64,000 bases of DNA from Flammula alnicola. Taxonomy: Eukaryota > Basidiomycota > Agaricomycetes > Agaricales > Strophariaceae. Positions 1 through 11,669 of this stretch are shown here, in pieces. Position numbers and translations under genes: made by a program. Every line of letters begins with the position of its first letter. Within the stretch, counting starts at the first letter, position 1. The notes under the pieces are model-generated. The model did not search any database. It was not told where the DNA came from and saw only the letters and a list, made by a program, of their open reading frames with translations. The DNA lies in the NCBI GenBank assembly GCA_015499995.1, contig JADNRV010000106.1, positions 62,001-126,000 of the forward strand, given 5' to 3'.

Positions 1-1
1 G

Positions 2-274
2 TCCTACAACAGAGCACTTGCTACTGGTTCGGTAATCCCTTTCCAGGAGGTGCCTTTTCCAGATGGGACTTACCCAACAAAAAATGTATGTCCTAATTCC
101 ACGACTTGTGTTTCGCCACTGACTTTGTGCATAAAGCCGCATAACCTTCCTCTAATTGAGTCTGTGGAGTCTCTCGAGGTCATGAACAGTCGTGACCTAA
201 AGAAATATCATCAGAAATACTGTCCTCGTCGAGAAGGTGTTGATGGGAGGTTGGACGATAACATACGTGTTTAG
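2..274 (+). pseudogene. Partial hypothetical protein, C-terminal piece
   Basis: The frame is open from the window edge to a TAG at 272-274. The translation contains the stretches ALATGSVIPFQEVPFPDGT and PHNLPLIESVESLEV. I remember similar text from multi-copy Agaricomycete hypothetical proteins, but I cannot name the family. After the stop the same frame still reads EVLTAIGC, which fits a short continuation broken by the stop, so this may be a decayed copy. The 5' part lies outside the window. No function is proposed. Confidence 0.35.
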
Positions 275-2431
275 GAGGTACTTACAGCTATTGGATGCTA
301 TACGTGAGGGCGTATGACTACTGGTCATCCCAGCAGGTCTAACTGCTCGTGTCGTTGGCTGAGAAGCCTAACATTGAAACTGAATCTTACTAAGAATGTG
401 AAGTTGGACGTGGGCGTGAGGTTGGAGCTATTCGTGCTCATCAAATCCGGATGGCGCAGCTTTGAAATTTGAATGCGAGATGCGTGAGCCCTAAGTATGT
501 AAAGCTTAAAAGACTAGGAATGCGCCTGCTGCGTAACGTTCCGTAAATTCAGAGACGTTGTCGCCGTCGCTACCTGAAATGGGTGACAGAGGCACAAAAA
601 AGTAAAACTAGCTGCGCCCAGGCATTACGCGGCCCCCTGGACCATCAATAGAGTCTGTTATGGTTCGTACGCGAATTCTAACGTAGGCGTATTCCAATGC
701 ATAGGAGAGTGCGCGAATGGCTAGATAGGGTATCGAGAGACAGTCGCGCGCGTTTGATGAGCTTGCAGAGGTTGCCGAAAACGGGTTCGAGTGCTGTTTA
801 TCCTCAAAGTACGTGAGTCCCTGTAGAAATAACTAGTTAGTGGTCAACATAATCGGGTGGTTCCAACGAGAGAGACAAAATACAAGGTCAAATGAGTTAG
901 CGTGAAGTGTTAACGAGTTCGACGAAGACTTGAACCTTAGTGCAGAGCCGTAAGTGTTAAGCTTAAGCACAAAGATTGTGCGGGGTGGTTTGAGTAAGTA
1001 AAAATTGATATTGGAAGTAATACCGCTTCTCCTTTCTCGGCACCTCTTGTTGCGCGAAGTAGGACGGCTTTGAACGCACTTGTGGTGGGTATGCAATGTA
1101 ATGAGGGGTTAGCACGTTTATCATTGACAATCTATGGTTAGATAAATCAAGCAACACGAGTATCAACATAATCAAGTTACGCACTGACTTTGGAGTATAT
1201 GTATTGCCTGAGTAGAACCCCGGTTGAGAGGAATCAACAGACACCTCCCACAAGAAACGATGGCTCAGCGAAAGCAGCTTTGACAGCGAGAAGGGGTTAC
1301 ATACCCAGTCAGTGCTTCCCCTCATCGACCTCGTCGATTCTCACACTTCCAACAGTAGCGATGTGTCCCGTGCCCCAGCTAGAGAGAAACCTTGCGTCAT
1401 TATCGTTGCCTTGGCTTAAGCAGCTCTGGTTGCCACGAAAATTGCTGCTGGAATTTGGGCGGCGAATGCGCTGCTCGTTTAAAATTCACGAGGAAGTCCC
1501 GGTAGGAGGGGAAGGGAGGGTAACATTTGCTCCCTCTATATAAGTCTCATCACTGAGAACGTGTGGTGGACGCAGCCACGTTTGGCATTTGGCATTTGCG
1601 TGGGATTTGGATTCTTAGCAGGCAGGTAGGAGCCTGAGGGGATTTCACTTGACTTGTGGTTGTATTTGGGACAACATGGGTGGGAGACAAGTGGTAAGAC
1701 GTCTGTAGAGCGTCGGCGGAGGGTACAAGCACTGAGATAGTCTAGATAAAAGCATAAGTGGAGAATGTCGAATGGAAAATCTGATACGTACCTCGTAGGA
1801 ACCCACCGTCCTCGGCCCCTTTGAATGTCGCTCAATCGTCATAGATCTGGTTGCAGCTCGTTTACTGCGGTGCGAGGAGAAGTCCCAGCATGTGGGAATT
1901 AACTAGCGAGGGCAATTTCAAGTAAGTAGCATGCATCAGATTTGTACGGCTAGAGTAGCTGAAAGCTTGAAGAGACTTACGAAGTGAACATTCGCGAGGG
2001 GTAAAAGAGGGCGAATGAGTGTACGAGTAAGATCCGAATTGGATCGAAGCGAAGGTGGAAGAGAGAGTTTGACGCCGATCCAAGAGATCCAGAACGAGGA
2101 TTGAACGCGGAGGCGAGGCAATGCTATCGCAGAGAGCGACCAACGTTCCGGTTACCGGTCTGAAAACAAACAATGGCCAACTCGGGCCGATTGATCATTG
2201 ATATCCAAATTCTCATTCTATCCTCAACATCCACGTACGCTTCGTAACATAACTCCTGCGGATGCTTCGTTCTTCAGTCATGCCCTCTTCGATATCTCTT
2301 TTTTTTCATGCTCTTTTCTCACCTCTCTCACAATGCCGGCAACCGAACGTTCTACTTTCAAGTGCGTGCGGCTCCGATGCTTTCCTATGTTTTGTCCGTT
2401 TTTTCCTTGCCAGGAGCTTTTCTCCAGCAAT
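275..2431. other. Region without a convincing gene
   Basis: Only short overlapping open frames occur on both strands, without recognisable domains. The minus-strand frames around 1536-1842 and 1862-2173 could be decayed exons, but I see no coherent splice structure. No repeats of note were seen. Confidence 0.5.
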
Positions 2432-2914
2432 CTACATGACGAGGGGGACTTGGGTAGCATCCGCCACATCTTTGTCTCTCGCGATGCCACTCCGTTTTGA
2501 CTTTTTGTTTCTCCCATTCACTGGCGACTTCCTCCCTATTGGGGAAACGGGGGAAATGACTTCATTCTCGTCCTCACGAACTCGCTGGATGCCTATTAGA
2601 AGAGCTTTCTTCTTGAACTTCTTCTCTGCGATAGTGGGCTTAGTTGGCTCTTCCGCCTGCATTGCGGCTTGCTTGCGGCCAGGGAGGCGAAAGATGCGAT
2701 GCTTGACGATCTTCATGGAAAAGCTGGGCGCGATTTCGCAAAAGAAGAGATATGGAAAGGTTGGGCTCAACGCAACATGAACTTTGCCACAACGAGGGAT
2801 CTGCACAAGACATTTTTCTGTTAGCTCTGCTTCGAACATAAATAGATGAAGAGGCTGATCCAGGGACTTACCCCGTGGATGCGACACTGATACGGGTATC
2901 AAGGCTGTGCTCAT
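2432..2914 (-). pseudogene. Possible metacaspase (caspase-like) N-terminal remnant
   Basis: The 160-residue minus-strand frame contains the stretch KKKALLIGIQRVREDE near residue 105. This resembles the first beta strand of the caspase-like (peptidase C14) domain of fungal metacaspases, KKALLIGI. The expected following conserved text (a GxxxDA-type motif, then the catalytic His and Cys) is not found in any downstream frame, so at best this is the front of a broken gene. The region before the motif is not recognisable. The match rests on about eight residues and could be chance. Confidence 0.3.
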
Positions 2915-3906
2915 CGTTCGCGTTTCGTTGTCCGGGAGTCAGAAGTGGCCTTTTCGCAACGGAGGTGGTTGTAACTGTTCAAAGCAGTGGATAACAGGGA
3001 CAAAAGAGACGGCATTTCTGAGGGAATGAAGTCGAGAAGGGCGCAGCTGTGTGGAAAGGAGTCGACGGGCGCATCGACGCTGACTAGGCTATCGTTGCAA
3101 CTGGAAACAAGGCGCTAGGGTGTCCTGGGTACGTGATTCTTTGCTACTCCGCGCCTGCTCGTTTCTGAGGCGTCAAATCCCACCCGTTTGCTGTGCCTGT
3201 GCTGTCATCATCGAGACTATCTTGTCGCTAGATATGGGGTTCTGGACTAGGGATGGTACGCGATTCCTTGGTTCTCAATGCCTTCCCGTGGCTGATACCG
3301 CGTGCCTTGGTGACAGAGCGGCGATCGCGACAGTTTGGGGGTGAAACAGAGTCGAAACTGGGGATGGAACGTCAGATAGGTGCGTGATTCTCATCAGTAC
3401 CGAGTATCGTTACTCACCTTGATGTCGTTTGCTACCCCAGTCGTTCGCCATGCACCACCGCATACACGCGTTGGTTGAACCCAATGTCGTTCTCGCGGCT
3501 TCCAACGTACAAAGCGCATTGCACGACCTGAGGGAGGGAGGGATCCTTGATGGATGGAGGGGCTTTGAAGTTGTGGGAGGGTGTGAGGTTGGCACGGAGA
3601 AGGCAGTGGATGGCCAGCGCGGCTGGGGAGGGCGGAAACGGGGAAGGCAGCGGCGGTCGAGTGGAGGATGGAAGAGCGACCGAAGGCTGCTGCATCTACA
3701 GCTGTACCTATCACTTGAGAGCAATGACAACGTAGCTGAACCGACGCCGAGTTAAATTTGATATCGCCGCGATGCGATTCGTCAATAGGAGAAGGGTCCG
3801 AGGATGAGTGGAAGAGAGAACACATATCCTTAGCATTGTAACTATACAGCTGTACAATTGATTGTGGTTCACAAACTGCTAAAAATTGCCCCACTGACGT
3901 CGGCCT
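2915..3906. other. Region without a convincing gene
   Basis: Long overlapping frames exist on both strands around 3394-3894, but they are low in complexity and show no domain or splice pattern I trust. I see nothing else here. Confidence 0.4.
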
Positions 3907-4588
3907 CTAATCTTCGACATTCGCCCATCCTTCGCAGCCCTTGGGCGACGTTCCGTGGCTAATGGGTGGGTCAGTAAGAGCGCCTGCTGTTGAATGACGA
4001 AATTGCTCGCACCAGAAGCAATGGACGGCGATTTCGAATATCCTCGTCCCATTGATCGTTCCCAAATCCTTCTCATACTCGAAAAGCATTTGGTTTTGAG
4101 GTTCCTTCAGCACGATCGTCGCTGTGTGAATGTCGCTTATATGGAGAGTTCCTACGTGGAGGTTCATAGCGTCGTATGCTCGCAAGGTGAAATGGTAGTC
4201 ATTGTCCGACTGGCTCGAATGAAAATCCACGCTGCAGGTATATCAAAGTCAGGGGAAATCAAATAACAATGGGTAGAGAAGTGAAGGCTTACCAAACTAC
4301 CAATTTATATTCGCTGAACCGTTCATTGGGGCCCAGACTTCTTGAAAACTCGCTTTGATGATGATAGACCGCGAGGGCGAAGAATACCCGTAGGACCTTC
4401 CTCACTGTCCGGTCGTTGATACAGCCGCGTCGGGTACAATAATGCCCGACATCGTAGTAGAGTTTGAGGGAGGAAAAGATCGTATAGAAGCTTTCTGGCA
4501 TTGAAGGTGGTTGTGAAAGAGAAAGAGTGTGGGATTCACTGCAAACGAACGACGATGTTGCTGAAATGCAGGTACAAATGAATGACAA
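3907..4588 (-). CDS. Hypothetical protein, two exons
   Basis: Two minus-strand frames join across a 61-bp intron (4232-4292) with a clean GTAAG donor and CTGCAG acceptor. The joined text runs SEYKLVV into CVDFHSSQSDNDYHFTL. The second exon ends at 3907 with a stop. The product would be roughly 200 residues with no signal peptide and no obvious membrane segment. I do not recognise the family. The start is uncertain: the first ATG of the frame is at 4588, and a later Met precedes PESFYTIFSSL. The 5' end overlaps a 33-bp tandem repeat, so the true start may be internal. The gene lies 3' of the palindrome array that bounds the large gene at 5165-8622. Confidence 0.4.
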
Positions 4589-4653
4589 CGTTGAAAACCT
4601 TCAGGTATAAATGAACAACAATGTTGATGACCTTCAGGTATAAATGAATAACA
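4551..4653. repeat. 33-bp tandem repeat, about three copies
   Basis: The unit is built around CTTCAGGTATAAATGAAYAACA with AACGTTG/AATGTTG at the junctions, and is present about three times. On the minus strand one frame reads it as an 11-residue peptide repeat (CYSFIPEGHQH-like). This is not the frame of the adjacent predicted gene. Confidence 0.6.
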
Positions 4654-4726
4654 ACGTCGGCTGAGTTCATTCAAGTCCACCCCGTCGTATGGCTGAGAGA
4701 GGGAATATGTGAAACGGTTTCATCGC

Positions 4727-4985
4727 TGTATCTGATACAAACGAAGAACGAAAAACTTGGGTTCCTCGAGATGATTTCGCCTGATTGGATGCGCGCGAGG
4801 TCGGCGAGGCAAACTAGATTAGAGAGGCGAAGGAACTAGTGCAGCAACACACTTCGCTGTATCAGATACAAGCGTTGTGATTAGGCAATGACACCGAATG
4901 GATGGATAGGATATTCTGGAAGATTCCTGTATCGGATACTAGGATCCTCAGGCGCCTTGGGAGGGCCTTTGCTGTATCGGATACA
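4727..4985. repeat. Array of TGTATCNGATACA palindromes, 3' side of large gene
   Basis: Four copies start at 4727, 4858, 4928 and 4973, with the centre base varying and one arm degraded (GATACT) in the third. The same motif occurs five more times on the other side of the gene (8770-8972) and again in the inverted arm near 24.2-24.4 kb. Short subterminal motif arrays are typical of CACTA-like DNA transposons, where they bind transposase. This is an inference here. Confidence 0.6.
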
Positions 4986-5164
4986 AGCAAAGACAGTAGA
5001 TGTGGTTCCTAGAAACATAAAAGTAAGCTACATAAAATTCGGCACACTGAGAAATCTGTCAGCGCATATTCAGGCAATGAGGGTGTAACTGGTCGATTAG
5101 CAATTATATTACATTGTAAATTGTGACATTACAAAAAAAGTTCATGAAGTCGCGGAGAAAGCGC

Positions 5165-8100
5165 CTAAGTGTCAAGAGTGGGGCGTAAAAGAGAATCTGC
5201 CTGCGATGATTGGAGGAAGGAGAGAGCGGCTTTGTTCATCTGGAAAACCAGCTTGGGTGCATGCCGAGTCATCCTTAATTTTTGACGCCATTCGTTGCCG
5301 CTGAGAGGCTTCGTTTTCCCCGCCAGGATTTCGTCACGACGCTTGAGATACCATTCTTCACACTCGTCGTTCCAATGCCCAACGTTGAGGCCAGAACCAT
5401 CCCAGGTATTGTACCTAGGGAACCAGGACCGTATCGCGATTTGATCTGAGGTGTCAGGGCATGAAAATGTCATTTCATAGTAGAAAGAAGGAGAAAAGCT
5501 ATGCGTACCGCCAATCCCAGTTCCCACTTCATAAGCACCACATATGAAGTCCAATACGTCCTCTGGCAACGTGTCATCAACCAGTGATCCTACATGATCC
5601 GTAAAGGCTTCATAATCGCCCTGGAGCGCACTCTGAGAAGGTCCTGGAAAGACGACAGAATTTGGCAGGGTTTCTCTAGCCAAACGAGCGATGATACCCC
5701 CGTAGCACAAAGCACGACGACCTTGCGGTCGAGCAAGGAGAAAAGAATCTCGCAATGTCTCGTATGCCGCAAAATCAGCAAGATCGAATTTATACTTTGC
5801 GGGGCGGCTGCCAACAAGTCGACGAGATAGAGATGATAGGGCCTTGGTTGAATTTCCCATAGTTGAGTCGGATAATGGACGAGCAAGCGTGTGGAACGGA
5901 ATCCCATTCTCGATGAGAAAATCAGCGACATCGATTTGGGAAGGGCCTAAAGAGTGACGAATACATTCCAAGCTAGTTATTGGTGCAACAGCAATACGCC
6001 ACGGGGTGTCTCTGGACTGTGATTGGCTGTGGGGGTGCAGAAGGCACAAGGTGCCGTCACGGAACTCTCTGACCTCAATGCGGAGACGAATGGGAAGAAA
6101 GAATTTCAGCGCCTGGCTGTTTGATGGACTAAGGTCCCAATATTTCCCAGGGACGTCGTGGAAGGGTTCTTGAGAAGCAAGAAGGGCAACAAGAAAGTCA
6201 GTGATGGGGCCACGATTTTTCTCTGATGAAGACAATCCTTGCCCACTGACAGTGCGGCAAACGGTGGTCCAATGATTGAAAGGGTTCGCGGAGTTAGAAA
6301 GGGATGCAGGAAGACCTTCATAAGGCACTTCATCCAGAGAGTATCCATAGCGATAATAAACCAAATCGTCAACAAATTGACGTTCGGGTGGAGGCTGAAC
6401 AGTTGGTGTAATCGGATTCAAGGCAAGAACATCCTGCCTTGATATGCTAGCCAAATCATCAGTAAGAGCGTCTTCAACATCGGTAGCGCGAGGTTCATCA
6501 TCGGCCTCCATTTGAACATCCGACGTCAGGGCCAACCGTTGAGCAGGCGAGGAAGGCGCGGAGGTTGACAAGGAAGGCACAGCCGACATCGGTGCCAACT
6601 GTTGATCAGGCGAGGAAGTTGACGAGGAAAGCGGAACCGAACCCGACGTCGGTGCCGACTGTTGATCAGGTGAAGAAGTTGACGAGGAAGGTACACCCGA
6701 ACTGGACGTCGATGCCGACTGTTGAGCAGGCAAGGAAGTTGACGAGGAAGGCGGAACCGAACCCGACGTCGGTGCCGACTGTTGATCAGGTGAAGAAGTT
6801 GACGAGGAAGGTACACCCGAACTGGACGTCGATGCCGACTGTTGAGCAGGCAAGGAAGTTGACGAGGAAGGCGGAACCGAACCCGACGTCGGTGCTAACT
6901 GTTGAGCAGGCAAGGAAGTTGACGAGGAAGTCAAACCCTGATCCGACATTTGTGCCGTAGACTGTTGAGCATTACCTCCCGACGAAGCCCCGTAAATTTC
7001 CCCAAAATCGGAGTCATTAGAATCATATTCGTCGTTTTCCTCCGGCTCTGCATGTTCACCCTCCTGCGGATCGAAACTCCAATCTGAACAGCAATCCCAT
7101 TGGTTTGCAAAAGAGTTATAAACCCTGTTTTTTTTGGCCACATACTCCAATAATGTTCCGCCAGTGCCCGCGACAGGAGGGTTCTGACTCGAAAGAATTC
7201 GCCGACCCGTACCCAGTGGTAAACTAAAGGACCTTTTTTGCCGGGACACGCCTTTTTCTTCTGTGCCGCTTCGTGATTCAAGCGCGCTTGCCTGGCTTTA
7301 TCAGACTCCTCCCGCTTCCATTTCAGGTGCTGCTGCTTCTTTCGTTCAAAATAAGCTCGCATGGTTTCTCCAGGACGTTGGCCACTGCCTTGCTCGACAG
7401 GTGGAGACATTGATGCAGGGCTTTTGGCAGATTCGAGCGACCCAGACTGTCCTGATTTATGATGCGTTGGAGCGGACGTTGAGGCCCAAGACCAAGATTG
7501 AGCCGAGGAGGATTGAGTCGACCAAGGATTGTTCGAAGAAGCATTATTCGACCAAGGATTGTTCGAAGAAGAACTATTCGACCAAGGATTGTTCGAAGAA
7601 GAATTATTCGACCAAGAATTTGTCGACGAATGGGGATTGGACGACACGAAAGGAGGGTTTTTACCGGTTCCGAGTAGCGTAGACTGTCCCGACTTATAGA
7701 CTGTTGGAGCGAACGTTGACGTCCAAGACTGAGTCGACCACTCGGGATTGGATGTCGCGAAAGGAGGGCTTCCCCAACACAGCCAAATTGGAACATTGGC
7801 CTTCATCATATAGGGAACGAGATTGAGCCAATTGCAAGAGCTGACGTCGACAATTGATCCAACACGTGAGCGCTCAGGGCGGAAGTCGACAAAGATCGAG
7901 GCTTCGAGGGAATTGAACCATTCAGGATGAACAGAAACACTTGCAGTTTGGAATAATCGTAAAAGAGATGGCGGAGGTTTGGTAGACGCTGGATAAAGTT
8001 GGCAAAGGGCGATGATAAAGGAAAAATAGGCCATATAAACGTTGAATGCGTCGATGGACTTAGCGATGGCCTGGCGTGCTTCTTGCTCAGTAGAATGGAC

Positions 8101-8622
8101 AGTGAAGTATCCATATGAGCCGGGTTTTTCGGGTTGGTGCCAAAGATCGCGGAGCTCGGGAGATCGTAGCATCAGATAGCAAGATAACTTTTCGGCGACA
8201 GCACGGGTAGTCTGTTCGAAGGTTTTCCAAGATTTTTGGACATCATGGGGTAGGTGCCACCCATACGAGTCAGAAGCGAGTTGAATACGGTCGGCAGGGG
8301 TCGCAAAACGAGACATCATTGGGTCTACGAATGGAGATGTGTGTAAAAATGCGAGATAGGGATATCGGTCTGCCGACCAAAGACGAGAAGACAATTCCGC
8401 CGGAGACGGTTGGTGGGAGATTTTCGTATATTGAGGGAGAGAGGGAGGAAGGGAAGGTCGATTGGGGGAGGTGTAGTGTCTACCATCGTGCTGAATCTCG
8501 TGTTTTGGATAATCTCCAAGAGAGAACGCAGTTATAGGTCGAGGACGCGTAAACACGTTCGAAGCTGAGAGAGAAAAAGGTCATTGTTGGCCTGAACGAC
8601 ATCTCAATACCCACTTACACAT
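5165..8622 (-). CDS. Large GKKGPLVYHW-family hypothetical protein with a frameshift
   Basis: A tiny first exon (ATG at 8620-8622 plus one base) is followed by a 54-bp intron (8565-8618, GTAAGT...CTCTCAG). The long exon reads NVFTRPRPITAF onward. Near its middle is a region I know from multi-copy Agaricomycete proteins: CPGKKGPLVYHWVRVGEFF followed by NRVYNSFANQWDCC. These two halves lie in different frames; the switch falls on an A8 run at about 7129-7136 and needs a -1 shift. A second intron (5446-5508) restores the family text GDQIAIRSWFPRYNTW. The N-terminal half is followed by an SNNPW repeat. A Pro/Thr/Ser-rich 20-residue repeat lies downstream of the shift. No catalytic motif is recognised. 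The frameshift may be a homopolymer sequencing error, decay, or slippage. The gene shares its upstream arm with the Tnp2 transposase gene at 24537. Confidence 0.7.
6541..6945 (-). repeat. 60-bp in-frame minisatellite in the large gene
   Basis: About six units of 60 bp encode a 20-residue Ser/Thr/Pro/Gln repeat (SSSTSLPAQQSAPTSGSVPP type). Two unit variants alternate, giving a 120-bp higher-order period. The length is a multiple of three, so copy-number change would keep the frame. Confidence 0.85.
7515..7625 (-). repeat. About 30-bp in-frame repeat encoding SNNPWS units
   Basis: Four imperfect copies of a unit containing CCAAGGATTGTTCGAAGAAG encode SNNPWSN-type peptides in the frame of the large gene. 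This is a low-complexity linker. Confidence 0.75.
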
Positions 8623-8769
8623 GGTCTGTATCGAGAATAGGAGGACAAATAACGCTGTGGAGCTAAAGCTGACATGAGGATTTTGACGACGATGAGACAA
8701 CACGAAGAGGACTTACAGAGAAGGTCTCAACAAACTGTAGAGGCTCGGAGGCTCGGCAGAAGATATCCC

Positions 8770-8972
8770 TGTATCGCGATCACCGAAGACGATTTGCTGT
8801 ATGCAATACTGGCAAATGTGCGCGCGATGAGGCGGGCAGAGCGAACTTTGCTGTATCAGATACAAGCAAATTCAGCGAGTTTGGCCAGCAAGTATTCCCT
8901 GTATCGAATACTAGAGACCCCGCAGGCTGGAGTTGGGATGGAATTCACTGCAAGTTCACTGTATCAGATACA
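8770..8972. repeat. Array of TGTATCNGATACA palindromes, 5' side
   Basis: Five copies start at 8770, 8798, 8850, 8900 and 8960. Two are exact TGTATCAGATACA; the others have altered right arms. They are mirrored in the inverted arm around 24187-24400. Confidence 0.65.
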
Positions 8973-9157
8973 AGCGAACGGAGGAACAAAGGGATCCGCC
9001 AAGTTCAAGAGCAAAGGGCAACTAGAAATGGGTGAAATAAAGTTAGTTGTCGAGAATAGAGGGCAATAGAAAAAACCTACGCAAAATGGGCACAACGGAC
9101 GGGCGACGAAGATGATAAGGAGGATGCGGGTGAGCAGAGAGTCAAGTTCAACGGCTG

Positions 9158-9265
9158 ATCACGATGTTATTTGTGATCAAAGTCAGTGCCAAACACGGTG
9201 GGCGTTGCCAAGTTGCGTTCACGGTTGTTTGTGGTTAAGGTCAGTGCCAAACACGGTGGGCGTAG
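9158..9265. repeat. Direct repeat of about 55 bp, two copies
   Basis: The core AGTCAGTGCCAAACACGGTG, or AGGTCAGTGCC in the second copy, occurs near 9180 and 9240. Each is preceded by a GATCAC/GTGATC-like hairpin (GATCACGATGTTATTTGTGATC split over the loop). The same pair is present in the right arm. Confidence 0.7.
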
Positions 9266-9303
9266 TGACACGACGAGTCCGACAACTTTGCACAACACTG
9301 CCT

Positions 9304-9752
9304 GAATTCATGTGGACTGCTCCGGTGAATTCTTGGTGGCATTTCTAGTTGCTCCTCTCGCCATCTCTCACGGCCCATATTCACTTGGATTGCTCCTGTG
9401 AATATCTGTTCATCGCCCACTGACCCCCCACCGAAACCGGATACTATCTCTCTCCGTGGGCATCCATCTGCTACAAGTCTGGTCGCATTACATCTCTCAA
9501 CCACCAGTCAACCTATAGTAGCAACATCCTCCCTCCTACATATCATATCTTCAAATTTACCTCTCCTGTTCTCATTGCCCAACGACTCCCGACCACCACG
9601 ACTCCTCCACCCACCGACTCACCCACCGACTCTATTCTCCGTCTTGGTCCATCAGACGCAGCTAAAATCACACGGACTGCTCTGGTGATTCTCTGCCCTC
9701 TCTTGGTTCCCAAAACACGGCAAAAAATCACCAGGCTCGTTCCGCTGATTTT
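9304..9752. repeat. Four 29-bp hairpins with compensating stems
   Basis: Elements at 9304-9332, 9377-9405, 9664-9692 and 9724-9752 share a loop similar to GGACTGCTCCGG. Their 7-bp stems differ: GAATTCA/TGAATTC, ATATTCA/TGAATAT, AAAATCA/TGATTCT (one mismatch) and AAAATCA/TGATTTT. The pairing is kept although the sequence is not. All four recur in the inverted right arm. Confidence 0.75.
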
Positions 9753-9976
9753 ATAACCTCTCGTTCATTCGATAGCTCTCTCGCATTCCATTCGGTACGT
9801 TTTCTTTCCACAGCCGTTCACATTTCACCAGCTAATTATATACATTTAAAGATCCCGATTCCATTGGCCAAAAACTAACGAGGCCAGGCCAGATTTGTTG
9901 ACGACTTCTTTGGCGCCCGCTTTTTCGACTTCCTTGGCTACTTTAGAGGCCAACCACTGTTCTGCCTTTACGAAGG

Positions 9977-11372
9977 TCAGCGCCGAACATTCGTGGAAAG
10001 AGACCTACGTGCCAGTCGCTGGATAAACCCCAAGAAATATGTCATCGCCGCCAACACTATCACCACTTTGACAAAAAACTCGAACACACTCCTCACCGTC
10101 CATCCTTCGCCAACATCCTCCCGCCTGCCGGTATCTCGAGTTGACTTCCACTCCCACAACATAATCGTTCCAGATGACATCGATGTAGAAGCAGTAGCGA
10201 TCAAAACGACTCCATCCTCCGTGTCCTGCACCTGCCAAACGCTGTTATTGAAGGGTGGAAGGATGTTGAAAGATGATCTTACTCCAATTGTTTCGACACC
10301 TCCCTTTTTCGCATGTTTCAACCTCTTCAAGACCTTCCCTGTTTTGCGTTCGAAGATGTAGGCAACGCCATGATCGCTTCCGCCCACGATCAGATGGGAT
10401 TTATCCGCAAAGGCGACTCCTTTGGGATAGGTTTTCTCGGCCTCTTTGGTGATGAGCGTCTTCACAAAGTTCCCGGAATCCATCTTATAAACGTCGAAAC
10501 CATTGAAAACATTGTCCACGACACAAATCTTTCGATCAATATCCACCGACGCATTGCCACTGTCCTCCTCGTTAGCCAGCGATACTAGTGATATTTCAAC
10601 GACTCACATTTGCGAACCCAGCTGATGCTTGGAGATGCTTTTCGCGTCTTTTCCTCCGTACTTGTATCTGGAACTCGATCAGGATGCACGAACAGACAAA
10701 GTCGGCCAAGACCTTACAATCCTCCGTCATACAGCCCAAATATATAGAGATCCCGCTCATCATTGTCATCAAAAGCTACAGCCTTCGGCACGATCTCTTT
10801 CTCGCTGCCATATGCCTTCGAGTGTACCGGGGAAAGCTTACGGCTGCTTGAGTCGAAGAGCCAAACCTGCACGCACTTGTCGCGTGTGCCAGTCGCAAGT
10901 CGGACGGTGCTACCATTGGAAGTATCCGCTGCGATGCATATAATTTCGCCACCTCGAGCAAGACGAGCGGAAAAAATGACTTCGAAGCGGCCCTTAAACT
11001 TCTGTTTAGTTGTCGTTCCGAGAATGAAGCTTATGAGGCCTACCTCGCTTGGGCGGTGTTGGAGAAAAACCAAAAACCCTAGTCCATTTCCATAACACAG
11101 CATGTCCATAGTCTCGTTTCTGCGCGTTACCCAGCACACGCAGGAGACTTGACTTCTTTCATGGGAAGGCTGCTGGGGAACCCTGATTTCCTTCCTGGTT
11201 TTCAAGTCCCAGACTTTCATGCCGTCCGCACCTTTTTATTGATCAGAATATCGCCCTCAATTTTGACAATAACCATGCACCTCCACTTGCCAGGAATTTG
11301 CTGTTTGGAGAAATAGCGAGGCTGTTGACGGGGCCCGTGTGGCCGTGCAGTGTTGCGAGATGGCGAGAGCGT
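9977..11372 (-). CDS. WD40-repeat protein with C-terminal membrane helix (5' end unresolved)
   Basis: Four exons join cleanly on the minus strand through introns 11232-11280 (49 bp), 10668-10717 (50 bp) and 10560-10607 (48 bp). The first visible exon reads LATLHGHTGPVNSLAISPNS and then ASGGADGMKVWDLKTRKEI, a textbook WD repeat. Later text (GSDHGVAYIFERKTGKVLK) gives further blades. The protein ends with a hydrophobic helix (VKVVIVLAAMTYFLGFI) and a basic tail (ARRSLSTNVRR), suggesting a tail-anchored membrane protein. The exon beginning at 11372 follows a TTTCACAG acceptor. The upstream exon with the ATG is not settled; the Met near 11505 does not splice in phase. WD40 domains act as protein-interaction platforms; the partner is unknown. 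The gene diverges from the next one at 11670. Confidence 0.75.
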
Positions 11373-11669
11373 CTGTGAAACAAGCGTCGTACAGTGGCAA
11401 AAACCATATTGGAAGGGGGCTGAAGAGCGGTTCGGATTTCATCTCTTGGGTACGGAGCGCTTCAGTTATATGGAAGTCGTGACCCTTTATTTCAGTCTTA
11501 GCCAAAAAGATCTTTATTGCTTACGTCAGCCGATTTTTGTCTTTGTCTATTTCATTGTCATATTTCTTTATATCAGACACCCATCACCCACCCGCCCCCC
11601 CCACCACCTCTCACTGAACGTCATCAACTAGCCACTAGTCGCCCACCGCCCGCCTTAGTGTCCCAGCCC

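Larger units (their letters stand above)
8660..9897 (-). repeat. Left copy of a 1.24-kb inverted arm
   Basis: This segment recurs inverted and nearly identical at 18143-18246 plus 23378-24501; a hAT insertion splits that copy. A 131-residue open frame across 8674-9069 is identical to the one at 24092-24487, so divergence is very low. The arm ends 38 bp upstream of the ATG at 8622. In the other copy it ends 36 bp upstream of the Tnp2 ATG at 24537. It therefore carries the promoter/5' flank of two different genes. The inner end is about 80 bp past the stop of the WD40 gene. Confidence 0.9.

Noticed and set aside
690..790. tRNA-like A box (TGGCTAGATAGGG) and B box (GGGTTCGAGTGC)
   Set aside because: No acceptor stem pairing and no credible anticodon arm could be drawn.
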